From: Panorpa germanica
Taxonomy: Eukaryota; Arthropoda; Insecta; Mecoptera; Panorpidae
Assembly (NCBI GenBank): GCA_963678705.1
Contig: OY783213.1
Location: 868,001-932,000 of the forward strand
Length of the DNA stretch: 64,000 nt
Reading direction: 5' to 3'
Shown: positions 22,027 through 34,296 of the stretch, in pieces
How the letters are laid out: each line of letters begins with the position of its first letter
How positions within the stretch are numbered: position 1 is the first letter of the stretch
The notes under the pieces: model-generated
Told to the model about the DNA's origin: nothing
The model's database searches: none
What the model saw: the letters and a program-made list of their open reading frames with translations, nothing else
Made by a program: the position numbers and the translations under genes

Positions 22027-25000
22027 GAATCCATAACACTTACATGTGCATGATTATTTATTAACTTGTAAGGATATATGTTTCTATGTATAAGCTTGCA
22101 TTTTTCATATCATTTTATAGTGTAGCCCTAATTGTAAAGTAATATTTTTAAAAGAATATTTTATTTTTTAGGTTATTAATAATTTTAGTGTATCAGTAAA
22201 CTTTACTTCTATATATAATATATTTCTCGTCCCATTTTGCATTATAGATGACAGGACCACCTTGCGTATAAAACAGGTAAGTTATACTTTTTTTAAATTT
22301 TATTCTCCATCAAATTTATTGTTAAATTTTTTTTTACAGTCTTAATGTGCGTTGTCAATAGTTATGAAGACAGTCAATCCACAACCGCCGGTGCATGTTT
22401 ATTTACTAACTAGTAGGAATATTGTATTTAATAAAAAAAAAAATCTTTTTTATAGGAAACCTATAAATATAAGGTATTTTATAAAAAGAATAGATTTTTT
22501 TTTCAGATTTTTATTATTGTTAGTGTTTCAGCAAACTTTACCTCTATATATATTGTAGGTACCTCCGCATCTGCATGTTTTTTTACTAACTAGTATTAAT
22601 ATTGTATTCTATGAATATGTTTTCTTATTTTATACAATTTTATAGTAAATCTATAAATATAAGGTATTTAATAAAGAGAATAAATTTTTTTTTCAGGTTT
22701 TTTATAATGTTAGTGTTTCAACAAACTTTACCTCTATATATATTGTAGGTAAAGTTAAATTTTGCATTATAGAAGACAACACCATCTCGCGTATAAAATA
22801 GGTTTATTATGCATTTATAAATTTTGCCCTCTGTCAATTCTAATGTTTTCTTTTTCATGCAGTCTTATTGTGGTTTGTCAATAGTTATGATGACAGTAGG
22901 TCCAATGAATCCATAACCCACACATGTGCATGTTTATTTATTAACTTGTAAGGATATATGTTTCTATGAATAAGCTTGCTTTTTTCACATCATATTATAG
23001 TGTACCCCTAACTGTAAAGTAATATTTTTAAAAGAATATTTTTTTTTTAGGTTATTATTAATTTTAGTGTTTCAGTAAACTTTACCTCTATATTTAATAT
23101 TTTTCTTGTCCAATTTCGCATTATAGATGAAAGGACCACCTTGCGTAAAAAACAGGTAAGTTATGATTTTTTTAAATTTTACTCTCCATCAAATTTAATG
23201 TTAAATTTTTTTTTACAGTCTTAATGTGCGTTTTCAATAGCTATAAAGACAGTCAATCCACAACCGTTGCATGTGCATGTTTATTTACTTTCAAGTAGGA
23301 ATATTGTATTCTATAAACAAATTTTCTTTTTTTATACAATTTTATAGTAAACCTATAAATATAAGGTATTTTATAAAAAGAATAGTTTTTTTTTTCAGGT
23401 TTTTATTAATGTTAGTGTTTCAGCAAACTTTACTTTTATATATATTGTAGGTAAAGTTAAATTTTCCATTATAGAAGACAACAACATCTCGCTTATAAAA
23501 TAGGTAAGTTATGCATTTTCTTAATTTTATGCTCTAATAATTCTAGTGTTTTTTTTATTACAGTGTCATTGTGGCTTGTCAATAGGTATGATGATAGTCA
23601 ATCCAATGAATCCATAACCCCCACATGTGCATGATTATTTATTAACTTGTAAGGATATATGTTTCTATGTATAAGCTTGCTTATCTCATATCATTTTATA
23701 GTGTACCCCTAATTGTAAAGTATTTATTTAAAAGAATTTTTTTTTCTAGTTTATTAATAATTTTAGTGGTTTAGTAAACTTTACCTCTATATATAATATA
23801 TTTCTTGTTTAATTTCGCATTATAGATGACAGGACCACTTTGCGTATAAAACAGGTAAGTTATGAATTTTTTTAATTTTACTCTCCATCAAATTTAATGT
23901 TTATTTTTTTTTTACAGTCTCAATGTGCCTTGTCAATAGTTATAAAGACAGTCAATCCACAACCGCCGCATGTGCATGTTTATTTACTAACTAGTAGAAA
24001 TATTGTTTTCTATAAACAAATTTTCTTTTTTTATACAATTTTATAGAAAACCTATAAATATAAGGTATTTTATAAAAAGAATAGACGTTTTTTGCTGGTT
24101 TTTAATAATGTTAGTGTTTCAGCAAACTTCACCTCTATGTATATTGTAGGTAAAGTTAAATTTTGCATTATAGAAGACAACACCATCTCGCGTACAAAAT
24201 AGGTAAGTTATGCATTTTCTAAATTTTATGCTCTAGTAATTCTAGTGTTTTTTTTATTACAGTCTTATTGTGGCTTTTCAATAGGTATGATGATAGTCAA
24301 TACTAAGAATCCATAACCCCCACATGTGCATGATTATTTAATAAATTGTAAGGATATATGTTTCTATGTATAAGCTTGCTTTTTTCTTATCATTTTATAG
24401 TGTAGTTTTAACTGTAAAGTATTTTTTTTAAAAAATATTTTTTTTTAGGTTATTAATAATTTTAGAGTTTCAGTAAACTTTACCTCTATATATATTGAAG
24501 GTAAAGTTAAATTTTGCATTATAGAAGACAACACCATCTCGCGTATAAAATAGGTAAGTTATGCATTTTCTAAATTTTATGCTCTAATAATTCTAGTGTA
24601 TTTTTTATTACAGTCTCATTGTGGCTTGTCAATAAGTATGATGATAGTCAATCCAATGAATCCATAACCCCCACATGTGCATGATTATTTATTAACTTGT
24701 AAGGATATATGTTTTTATGTATAAGCTTGCTTTTTCCTTATCATTTTATAGTGTACCCCTAATTGTAAAGTATTTTTTAAAAGAATATTTGTTTTTAGGT
24801 TATTAATAATTTTAGTGTTTCAGTAAACTTTTTTTCTATATATAATATATTTCTCGTCCAATTTCGCATTATAGATGACAGGACCACCTTCCGTATAAAA
24901 CAGGTAAGTTATGAATTTTTTTAATTTTACTCTCCATCAAATTTAATGTTTATTTTTTTTTTACAGTCTTAATGTGCCTTGTTAATAGTTATGAAGACAG

Positions 25001-28000
25001 TCAATCCACAACCGCTGCATGTGCATGTTTATTTACTAACTAGAAGGAATATTGTATTCTATGAATAAATTTTCATTTGTTATACAATGTTATAGTAAAC
25101 CTATAAATATTAGGTATTTTGTAAAAAGAATAGTTTTTTTTTTCAGGTTTTTATTAATGTTAGTGTTTCTGCAAACTTTACCTCTATATATAATGTAGGT
25201 AAAGGTAAATTTTGCATTATAGAAAACAACACCACCTCGCTTATAAAATAGGTAAATTATGCATTTTCTTAATTTTGCCATCTATCAATTTTAATGTTTT
25301 CTTCTTAATACAGTTTTATTGTTGTTTGTCAATAGTTATGATGGCAGTCAATCCAATGAATCCATAACCCTCACATGTGCATGATTATTTATTAACTTGT
25401 AAGGATATATATTTCTATGAATAAGCTTGCTTTTTTCACATCATATTATAGTGTACCCCTAACTGTAAAGTAATATTTTTAAAAGAATATTTTTTTTTAG
25501 GTAATTATTATTTTAGTGTTTCAGTAAACTTTACCTCTATATATATTGTAGGTAAAGTTAAATTTTGCATTATAGAAGACAACACCATCTCGCGTATAAA
25601 ATAGGTAAGTTATGCATTTTCTAAATTTTATTCTCTAATAATTTTAGTGTATTTTTTATTACAGTCTCATTGTGGCTTGTCAATAGGTATGATGATAGTC
25701 AATTAAATAAATCCATAATCCCCACATGTGCATGATTATTTATTAACTTGTAAGGATATATGTTTCTATGTATAAGCTTGCTTTTTTCTTATCCTTTTAT
25801 AATGTACGCCTAACTGTAAAGTATTTTTTTAAAAGAATATTTTTTTTTAGGTTATTAATAATTTTAGTGTTTAAGTAAACTTTACCTCTATATATATAAT
25901 ATTTCTCGTCCAATTTTGCATTATAGATGACAGGACCACCTTCCGTATAAAACAGGTAAGTTATGAACTTTTTTAATTTTACTTTACATCAAATTTGATG
26001 TTTAATTTTTTTTACAGTCTTAATGTGCCTTGTCAATGGTTATAAAGACAGTCAATCCACAACCGCCGCATGTGCATGATTATTTACTAACTAGAAGGAA
26101 TATTGTATTCTATGAATAAATTTTCTTATTTTTATACAATTTTATAGTGAACCTATAAATATAAGGTATTTTATAAAAAGAATAGATTTTTTTTTCAGGT
26201 TTTTAATAATGTTAGTGTTTCAGCAATTTTTACCTCTATATATATTGTAGGTAAAATTAAATTTTGCATTATAGAAGACAACACCATCTTGCTTATAAAA
26301 TAGGTGAGTTATTCATTTTCTTAATTTTGCCTTCTATAAATTCTAGTGTTTTTTTTAATACAGTCTCATTGTAGCTTATCAATACTTATGATGATAGTCA
26401 ATCCAATAATTCCATAACCCCCACATGTGCATGGTTATTTATTAACTTACAAGGATTAATGTTTCTATGTATAACCTTGTTTTTTTCTTGTCATTTTATA
26501 GAGTACCCCTAACTGTATAGTATTTTTTGAAAAAAATATTTTTATTTAGGTTATTAATAATTTTAGTGTTTCAGTAAACTTTCCCTCTTTATATATTGTA
26601 GGTAAAGGTAAATTTTGCTTTATAGAAGATAACACCATCTCGCGTATAAAATAGGTAAGTTATGCATTTTCTAAATTTTATCGTTTATCAATTCTATTGT
26701 TTTTTTTAATACATTTTTATTGTGGCTTGTCAATAGTTAAGATGACAGTCAATCCAATGAATCCATAACCCCCGCTTGTGCATGTTTATTTACTAACTAG
26801 AAGGAATATTGTATTCTATAAATAAATTATCTTTTGTTATAAAATGTTATAGTAAACATATAAATATTAGGTATTTTATAAAAGGAATAGACTTTTTTTT
26901 TCAGGTTTTTAATAATGTTAGTGTTTCAGCAAACTTTACCTCTATATATATTGTAGGTAAAGTTAAATTCTCCATTATAGAAGACAACACCATCTCGCTT
27001 ATAAAATAGGTAAGTTAGGAATTTTCTTAATTTTGCCCTCTATTCATTCTAATGTTTTTTTTTAATACAGTCTCCTTGTGGCTTGTCAATAGGTATGATG
27101 ACGGTCAATCCAATGAATCCATAATTCCCACATGTGCATGATTATTTATTAACTTGTAAGGATATATGTTTCTATGTATAAGCTTGCTTTTCTCATATCA
27201 TTTTATAGTGTACCCCTAATTGTAAAGTATTTTTTTAAAAGAATTTTTTTTTTTAGTTTATTAATAATTTTAGTGTTTTAGTAAACTTTACCTTTATATA
27301 TAATATATTTCTTGTTCAATTTCGCATTATAGATGACAGGACCACTTTGCGTATAAAACAGGTAAGTTATGAATTTTTTTAATTTTACTCTCCATCAAAT
27401 TTAATGTTTATTTTTTTTTTACAGTCTCAATGTGCCTTGTCAATAGTTATAAAGACAGTCAATCCACAACCGCCGCATGTGCATGTTTATTTACTAACTA
27501 GTAAAAATATTGTTTTCTATAAATAAATTTTCTTTTTTTATACAATTTTATAGAAAACCTATAAATATAAGGTATTTTATAAAAAGAATAGATTTTTTTT
27601 GCTGGTTTTTAATAAAGTTAGTGTTTCAGTAAACTTTACCTCTATGTATATTGTAGGTAAAGTTAAATTTTGCATTATAGAAGACAACACCATCTCGCGT
27701 ATAAAATAGGTAAATTATGCATTTTCTAAATTTTATGCTCTAATAATTCTAATGTTTTTTTTATAATAGTCTTATTGTGGCTTGTCAATAGGTATGATGA
27801 TAGTCAATCCAATGAATCCATAATCTCCACATGTGCAGGATTATTTATTAACTTGTAAGTATATATGTTTTTATGTATAAGCTTGCTTTTTGTTATCACT
27901 TTATAGTGTACCCCTAACTGTAAAGTATTTTTTTAAAAGAATATTTTTTTTTAGGTTATTAATAATTTTAGTGTTTCAGTAAACTTTACTCTTATATATA

Positions 28001-28420
28001 ATATATTTCTCGTCCAATTTCGCATTATAGATGACAGGACCACCTTCCGTATAAAACAGGTAAGTTATGAATTTTTTTAATTTTACTTTCCATCAAATTT
28101 AATGTTTAATTTTTTTTTACAGTCCTTATGTGCCTTGTCAATGGTTATGAAGACAGTCAATCCACAACCGCCGCATGTGCATGATTATTTACTAACTAGA
28201 AGGAATATTGTATAATTGTATTTTTTTTATACAATTTTATAGTGAACCTATAAATATAAGGTACTTTATAGAAAGAATAGATATTTTTTTTCAGGTTTTT
28301 ATTAATGTTAGTGTTTCAGCAAACTTTACCTATATATATATTGTAGGTAAAATTAAATTTTGCATTATAGAAGACAACACCATCTTGCTTATAAAATAGG
28401 TGAGTTACTTATTTTTATTT
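22027..28420 (+). repeat. Satellite block 3: A/B monomers
   Basis: About nine A/B pairs. The first part copies 13456-14240, including the CCGCCGGTGC variant (22385) and the A/A deletion scar near 22560. A GCTGG variant of the T-run (TTTTTTGCTGGTTTTTAATAA) appears at 15105, 24090 and 27598; the last two are about 3.5 kb, five pairs, apart. Monomer chimeras occur near 24480 and 25540. Local open frames of 60-76 codons (26809, 28208) are recurrent accidents of the A monomer. The array ends at an inserted Jockey fragment. Confidence 0.92.
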
Positions 28421-28690
28421 AGATTTTTTTTCTCTATTATTTTCTCCTTAATGAGTAGGGGCACATCACTGTTTTTTCCTTGGATAGCTTTATGCGTGGG
28501 AGTGGCAAACCATGCTGCTTTTTGGATGCTCCTGGTAAGGTGTTCTACTGCTATTTCAATTTCCAGTTCAGTTTTCAGTGGTATACTTAACGAAATTGAT
28601 TCATTTAGCTTTGATCTAAAAAGGTCCTAGTTAGTTTGATTATTGTGCAAGTATGGCCGAGTTTCTGTACTGCGTCCTCGTATACACCAA
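28421..28690 (-). mobile_element. Jockey LINE ORF2 fragment
   Basis: Read on the minus strand, this matches the region just after the endonuclease of the Jockey copies at 47200-47460 and 62400-62680. Shared blocks encode the AAWFATP-type region and the EKIMEKRHLRK-type region. The antisense frame at 28400-28630 resembles the antisense frame at 62464-62706, which revealed the match. It is a short truncated piece with no ends visible. Confidence 0.8.
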
Positions 28691-29159
28691 TGTAAGTTGA
28701 TTTCATTTTTTATTCTGTACTATATGTAAGGTTGGCTATCGTCTTTAAATCTGTTATATTATATTTAAGGCTTATATTCATTTCTGTCTTATTTATTATT
28801 CATGTTAAAAAAACGTTTGACATAATATTTTTGTTTTTATTTACTACATTTAAAATATGTTTTTGTTATACATTTCCTTAAACATAAAGGCGTTTTGTTT
28901 TTATAAAAATGTTGCACTCATTTTGTTTTTTTGTGTTGTTATACAGCATTTGTATTTTAAAGGGCAACTGTTAATAATAAGAAGAATTGTGATTAAACAT
29001 GGCGTCGACATGTTGCACGGTAACATGACTTAAGATATAGTATGGCTCATGTAGCATGATTTAAAAGTAAAGACAATTCCTTCCTACATTATTGTTATCT
29101 ATTATTGTTGCCATACATTAGGTGCCTACATTATTGCTATATACTAAATTACTATTAAT
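28691..29159. other. Unassigned AT-rich stretch
   Basis: No gene, satellite monomer or known element is recognised in this roughly 470 bp. It has an imperfect local repeat, CTACATTATTG followed by TAT or CTA, near 29085-29140, and a T-rich tract near 28840-28940. It separates the Jockey fragment from the 3' end of LINE copy 3. Confidence 0.5.
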
Positions 29160-29872
29160 TGTTAATTGTTTGTGCCTTTCGGCTTTACAATATAACGTAT
29201 TCTATTGCTTATTACATTGCATTCCTATCTTAACAATTCAACCTTAAAACTAAACTTACTAATTTTTTTTAAATCTAATTATGTTCTTAAAACTAGACTT
29301 TATTTATTTATTAAAACTACAAAAAAAAAAAAAAAAAAAAATTTCAGACTTCTAGTACTTCCAAAAAGTGCTTTCTGCTTCTTCTTCTCTTAACCCTTTC
29401 TCTTTATGTTCCCCATTCAAACTAGATAACGAGCTGGACCAGATAATAGGATTTTATATAGGGACGACGGTCACTTCGCAGACAATTAAATTAACATTAT
29501 TCTAGACCTTTTTATCTCGAAACGTACTTTCTGCTTCTTCTTCTCTTGACCCTTTTCCTTCATTTTCCCTAGTCTTCCTTCTGTACTGGTCTATTCCCTA
29601 GTCTATTTTTCTGGGCTGAAGTTTAACTGTTTCTTCGCTGCTTCTTTCTTTCTCCTTCTTCCCTTCATTGCTTCTTTTAGTACTTTCTTTCTCTTCCAGT
29701 TCCTTGTGCAACCCAGCCATCAGCTTGTTTCTTCTCCTCATTTTTCTTTCCTTCTTACTATTTCCGCCATCCACCTCTTTCCTTCACTGCTTCCCTTTAA
29801 TAGCTGGCCAATATTCCTTTCGCTCGCTACTTTTTCCTTACACTTAAACTTAATAAGGTCCAGTGTTTCGTC

Positions 29873-32800
29873 CTATGCTCCGCACACTTTACACTTTCTT
29901 TCTTCACTCTTTTCCCTGTATCTGTTTTCTTTTTCCTCATTTCCCAATCTAAACTTTTCTGTTCTTCTAATGTGTTTTATGTCTTTTTCTATAAGGTACT
30001 GAGGCACATTGTTTTCCCATAACCTTTTATATTTTTTATTGTAGTTGCTTTTTGCGATATTTCCCATTCTCTCCTGCTGTTGTATCTCCTTATCCCTTCT
30101 CTTTAGCTCCTCTTCCACACTTGCGCCTTCTTCTCTTCTCCTCTCTGCCTCCTAGATCGCCATTCCATTCCTTTTAAAGTACTCCTTTCTCTTTTTTTGA
30201 CCTCCTTCCTCCCCATTCTTTATGCTATCCTCTCTTATTTTTTTTTAAATTTTGCTTTCCGCCCTAGTCAATTTTTTCTCATATCTTACTGCTCTTTCCC
30301 CTGTTTTAATTCGTATCTTATCCCTTTTTAGCTCCTCCATAACCATGTATCCTGGCGTGCACCTGTCCAGCCCTAGTAACCATTTAATATATTTCACCTG
30401 TATTCTTTTTAACTTTTCTTGCTCCTTACACCCCCAAACCTCTGCACCATACAACATCATACTGGCTATCAGTCTGTCAAACATCCATATTCTCTTTTGT
30501 ATGTCTCCCCCAAATACCTTTTCTCCTAGTCCCCATACCCTTCGCATTGCTAGCTCCGCCTTCTTTGCTACTTCTCTTATCTGAGCCTCTTCTACATTGT
30601 TCTTTTTAAAAGTGTAGCCCAGATATTTAAATTCTTCTACTTCCACAATGTCCTCTGTCTTGTATTTCCACCTTTTATGTCTTCTTTTTCCTCCTCCTTT
30701 TTTAAATACTATAATTTTTGTCTTTTTTACATTTAACTGTAGTCCTTTCCTGTCTATATATCTCTCAAGCCAGTGTGCCATATTCTGCAGCTCTCCTTTC
30801 CTTTATGCCAACAGGACTATATCGTCAGCGTATGCTAAAGTTCATATCTTGTAGTCTCTTTCTATTAGCACCCCCTTATCTTGTCCTCTTTCCTTTACCC
30901 CCTCCAAGTCTGCTGTATATATCGCAAATAAAATCGGACTCAGAGGACAACCTTGCCTCAACCCCTTGTCTGCCCTTTTGTCTGATTTGTCGCCCCCAAC
31001 TCTTATTCTCATTCCTGTTTCTTTGTAAAATTCTTCAATACATTCTACTATATCCTCATCTATTTTTTTCTTTCTCATGTACTTCCACAAATTCTGTCTG
31101 TTAACCATATCAAACGCCGCTTTAAGCTCGATGAGCATTGCATATATCTGTCCTCCTTTTTCCTTTAGCTCTTTTTCAACTACCTGGTTCAATGCGTATA
31201 TATTGTCTAACGTCCCTCGTCCCTTTCTAAGCCTGCTTGTGTCTCGGGAATTATTTCTTTTGCTTTTACCTCTTCTTCCAGTCTTTCTCTCTTCTCTCAC
31301 AATCCCTGCATAAATCCGGTACCCTGTATTCAATAGTGTGATACCCCTGTAATTCTTGGCTTCAAGCCTATTTCCCTTTTTATATATCGGAGTTATTACC
31401 CCTTCTCTCCAGCTGTCTGGCAGGGCCCCTCCTTTCCATATTTCTATTCATCGCTGTCAGTAATCCTTTCTCTATCCTTTCTTGCCCAGCTTTCTACGCC
31501 TCGTTCTTTAGTCCATCTCTACCTGGTGCTTCCTTTTCCTTGAGTTTTTGAATTTGTATTTTTAGTTTATTTAGTTCTATTTCGTTTACTTTCTCCTTCT
31601 CTTTTATCCCCTTCTATGTATTCTCGTTTCTTTTCTTTCCTCCTAGTACTCCCATAAAGTGTTTTGTCCACTCTTCCATTTTTATTTCCTTGCTTGGCTC
31701 TTTTCTTCGCCTTTTCTCTCTATTTATGTAATTCCATGCCTGCCTCTCTGTTGTTATCTCTCCAATTTCTTTTTCTATTCTTATTTTGAACTCATTCTTT
31801 TTATCTTTTATCTTATCGTTATATTCTCTTTGCTTCCTCTTGAAGTCTTCTTTACTTGATTCTCCTTTCTTCTATTTCTTAAGTTCTCTTTTTACCTCTT
31901 TTTGCCTTTCTTTACATTCCTTATCCCACTATTTGTTTTCTCCCGTTCTATCAGATATTCTCTACCTTTTACCTTGGGTTGCTTCCTTTATCCTCTCTTG
32001 AATTTTTTCCATCTCCTCCGTTTCTCTTTCTTTCTCGTATCTTCGTTTTAATTCCTCCATAAACTTCTTCCTTCCTTCCTCCGTCCAATCGCTGCCGTCT
32101 TTCCATTCGTTTCCCTTTCTTTCACCTCTCCTCGCCTCCAACTTAACCACCAGCGGTAGGTGATCCGAGTTTACTCTTTCTTCCACTTTCATTCTTTCTA
32201 CCTTCTGTCCTCTTTCCAGCGTTGTCACCACGTAGTCGATTACTGTATCCCCTCTGCTTCCCACATAGGTATATTCTCCTTCTTTATCTCCTTCCTTGTT
32301 CCCATTTAGTACTATTCATCCTTGTTCTTTTAGCATTTCCATTAGTTCTTTTCCCTCGGCGTTTATTGTTTTGTTTTTCGTTGTTCTTTTCTTTTTTCTA
32401 TTCCCCCATATTTCGTCCACCTCTCCCAACTCCCCAATTCTCGCGTTGAAATCCCCTCCAATTAATAGGTTTTCCTGTTTCTCATCCTTAATTATTTCTT
32501 TTATTTCTTTCATTGTTTCTTTTATATTACCTTTACTGTATATTGTAACTATTTCCCTTGTCTCTTCTTCCAGTTTTATCGTCCTCCTTACTGCTGTATC
32601 TCTTCTGTCTGGTACCTCTTCCTCTTTTAGCTCCCTACGTGCATCCATTATAATTCTACCTCTTGCTTTTCCTTTCTTATGCTCCCTAACAGCACCTTGG
32701 CACACCCATCTGTAGTTTTTCGGTAGTTTGTCTTCCCATTCTTCCCATTCTTTGCTTTCCAGCCATGTTTCCACCATCCCAATCACATCCCAACTTGTGA

Positions 32801-33002
32801 TGTATTTCCAGAAATTCTTATCTTTTCTTTTTATACCCGCCACGTTCCAGAAACCTATCTTTATTCTCTTTTTTATTTCTCTTCTTCCCTCTCTCCCCCT
32901 TACACCACTCTCTTTACTTTCCCCTAACTCCTTCACAATTTTTTCTAAATTCCCCCTTTTCCAGTTCCCAGTTTTCATTCCATATATACTGCGTTCCTTC
33001 AC
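29873..33002 (-). pseudogene. LINE copy 3 ORF2: AP-endonuclease, RT, CCHC tail
   Basis: The endonuclease (33002-31962) is better kept than in copy 2: KIGFWNVAGI, GGDFNARIGELGE, GSRGDTVIDY and SDHLPLV follow in order, with one break near 32300. The RT part lies in frames 31333-30842 and 30781-30245. GCPLSPILFAIYTADLEG is intact, and a TAA immediately follows the YADD block near 30805. An amber codon in the linker near 31500 is the same as the one in copy 2 at 9581. The zinc-knuckle tail is at 29873-30118. Many stops and shifts; not functional. Confidence 0.82.
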
Positions 33003-33104
33003 ACCATATTTTCTTGTAACCGACCTTTACATCCTTTTTCCCCTCCTCTCTTTTCTTTTTTGCCCACTGCCTCAATTGCCACTGCACTTCTCTCTCTTTG
33101 TATG

Positions 33105-33689
33105 TTAAATCGTCTTCGATGTATACATCCGTGCACTTTTTTTTGACATTATTGTTCTCTTCTGTTTTTCTACCTCACATCGCGCTATCACCATTTCCTT
33201 TTCTTTTCCAACTGTAAACGCTTGAGTTATTTTTACTTCTTCCTTCAATTCTTTTAGTATCCATTCTTTCACTTCTTTTCGCAGTTCCGCGCCTTTTGCT
33301 TGTTTTAACACCCCTTATGACTATATTCTCTCTCTTCTCGTTCTTCTCCGCTATTTCCTGTTCTTTTTCCAGCTCCTCCACCTTTTCTCTAACTTCTTTC
33401 TCTGTTTCTTCCATTTTATTTTCTTTTTCTTTCCGTTCTTCTTTTTCCTCTTCCTTCTCTTTTTCCAACCTCCTCATAAGATCTTCCCTTTCCTTGCGCG
33501 ATTCTTCGATGAATGTCTTGAATTCCTCTTCCATCTTTTTTAATCTCTCCCTTATTTCCTTCATTTCTTCTTGCATTTCTTTTTCTGTCTCTATCATCCT
33601 TTTGATTTTTTCCTCTGTTCCGTCCTCCTTCTTCTCATCTTGCTCCCGTCTCGTCTTCATTCCCCCCGGCATTTTTTCTCACCATGTAA
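33105..33689 (-). pseudogene. LINE copy 3 ORF1: coiled coil plus RRM-like protein
   Basis: An ATG at 33687-33689 fits the family start, and an A-run indel just after it moves the frame. The open part from 33672 carries the Glu/Lys-rich coiled coil and ENIVIRGVKT, then shifts frame again near 33290; the RRM-like portion ELRKEVKEWILKELKEE lies in the frame starting 33311. It is probably the RNA-binding partner of ORF2 in the ancestral element. Two or more indels make it non-coding now. Confidence 0.75.
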
Positions 33690-34013
33690 CTTATTGTTAT
33701 TTTTGTAATTTGTTCAATTCATTGTTACTTTGTTATTTCTATTGTTACTCAATACAAAGAGAATTATAAGGACACTTTATTTAGAACACTAAAAAAACGT
33801 AATATATGAAGTGATTATCTCACTACAAATATACCACTATTTTTAATTGACGCACAATTTCTTTACGCTTTTAATAGTACTAAAATAATATTTGTATCGA
33901 TCGAGATTTATTTAAAAAAAATATATTTTCTTAGAGCGGGCTATACAATAACTTGCATTGAATAAAAACTCAATCCCAAATCCACATATATTTTTATATA
34001 TAATATATATATA

Positions 34014-34267
34014 TGTAAGGCCCTAAAGCCTATGAAAGGTGGTATTTGTCAGGATCTGTGTTTATGCGTAGAATAAATTAAACAGAAGTTATGATTAATA
34101 TGATTTAATAACTAAATATAAAACTGATACAAATTATTACGTGTTCTCACTTCAACACTTCGCAAGAGACTCCTCAGTTATACTGAATATATCAAGTACA
34201 TTCAACTTAATAACTATTTTACAATATAAATTCAAATTTTGGCGGGTATAAAAATCTTATGCTTATA
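34014..34267 (-). repeat. Gypsy A 3' LTR
   Basis: Minus-strand reading starts TATAAGCATAAG after GAATAGGCCGAC and ends GGGCCTTACA. The same AGTCAGNATAGGCCGA string precedes the LTR of Gypsy B, which marks the upstream boundary. Confidence 0.88.
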
Positions 34268-34296
34268 GTCGGCCTATTCTGACTTCATGATTGTCC

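Larger units (their letters stand above)
29160..33977 (-). mobile_element. LINE copy 3, full length, minus strand
   Basis: This independent copy of the LINE at 7088-11625 reads right to left. The 5' end at about 33977 (GGATTGAGTTTTTATTC on the minus strand) equals the start of copy 2, and the 3' hairpin GCCGAAAGGC lies near 29168-29177. It has diverged more than copies 1 and 2 from each other. Near 29396-29527 it contains about 130 bp absent from the other copies, bounded by two versions of a CTTTCTGCTTCTTCTTCTCTT motif. No clear target duplication was found by eye. Confidence 0.88.

Noticed and set aside
1941-28420. CRISPR array
   Set aside because: Repeat units are about 350 bp with no short unique spacers, and the sequence is eukaryotic.
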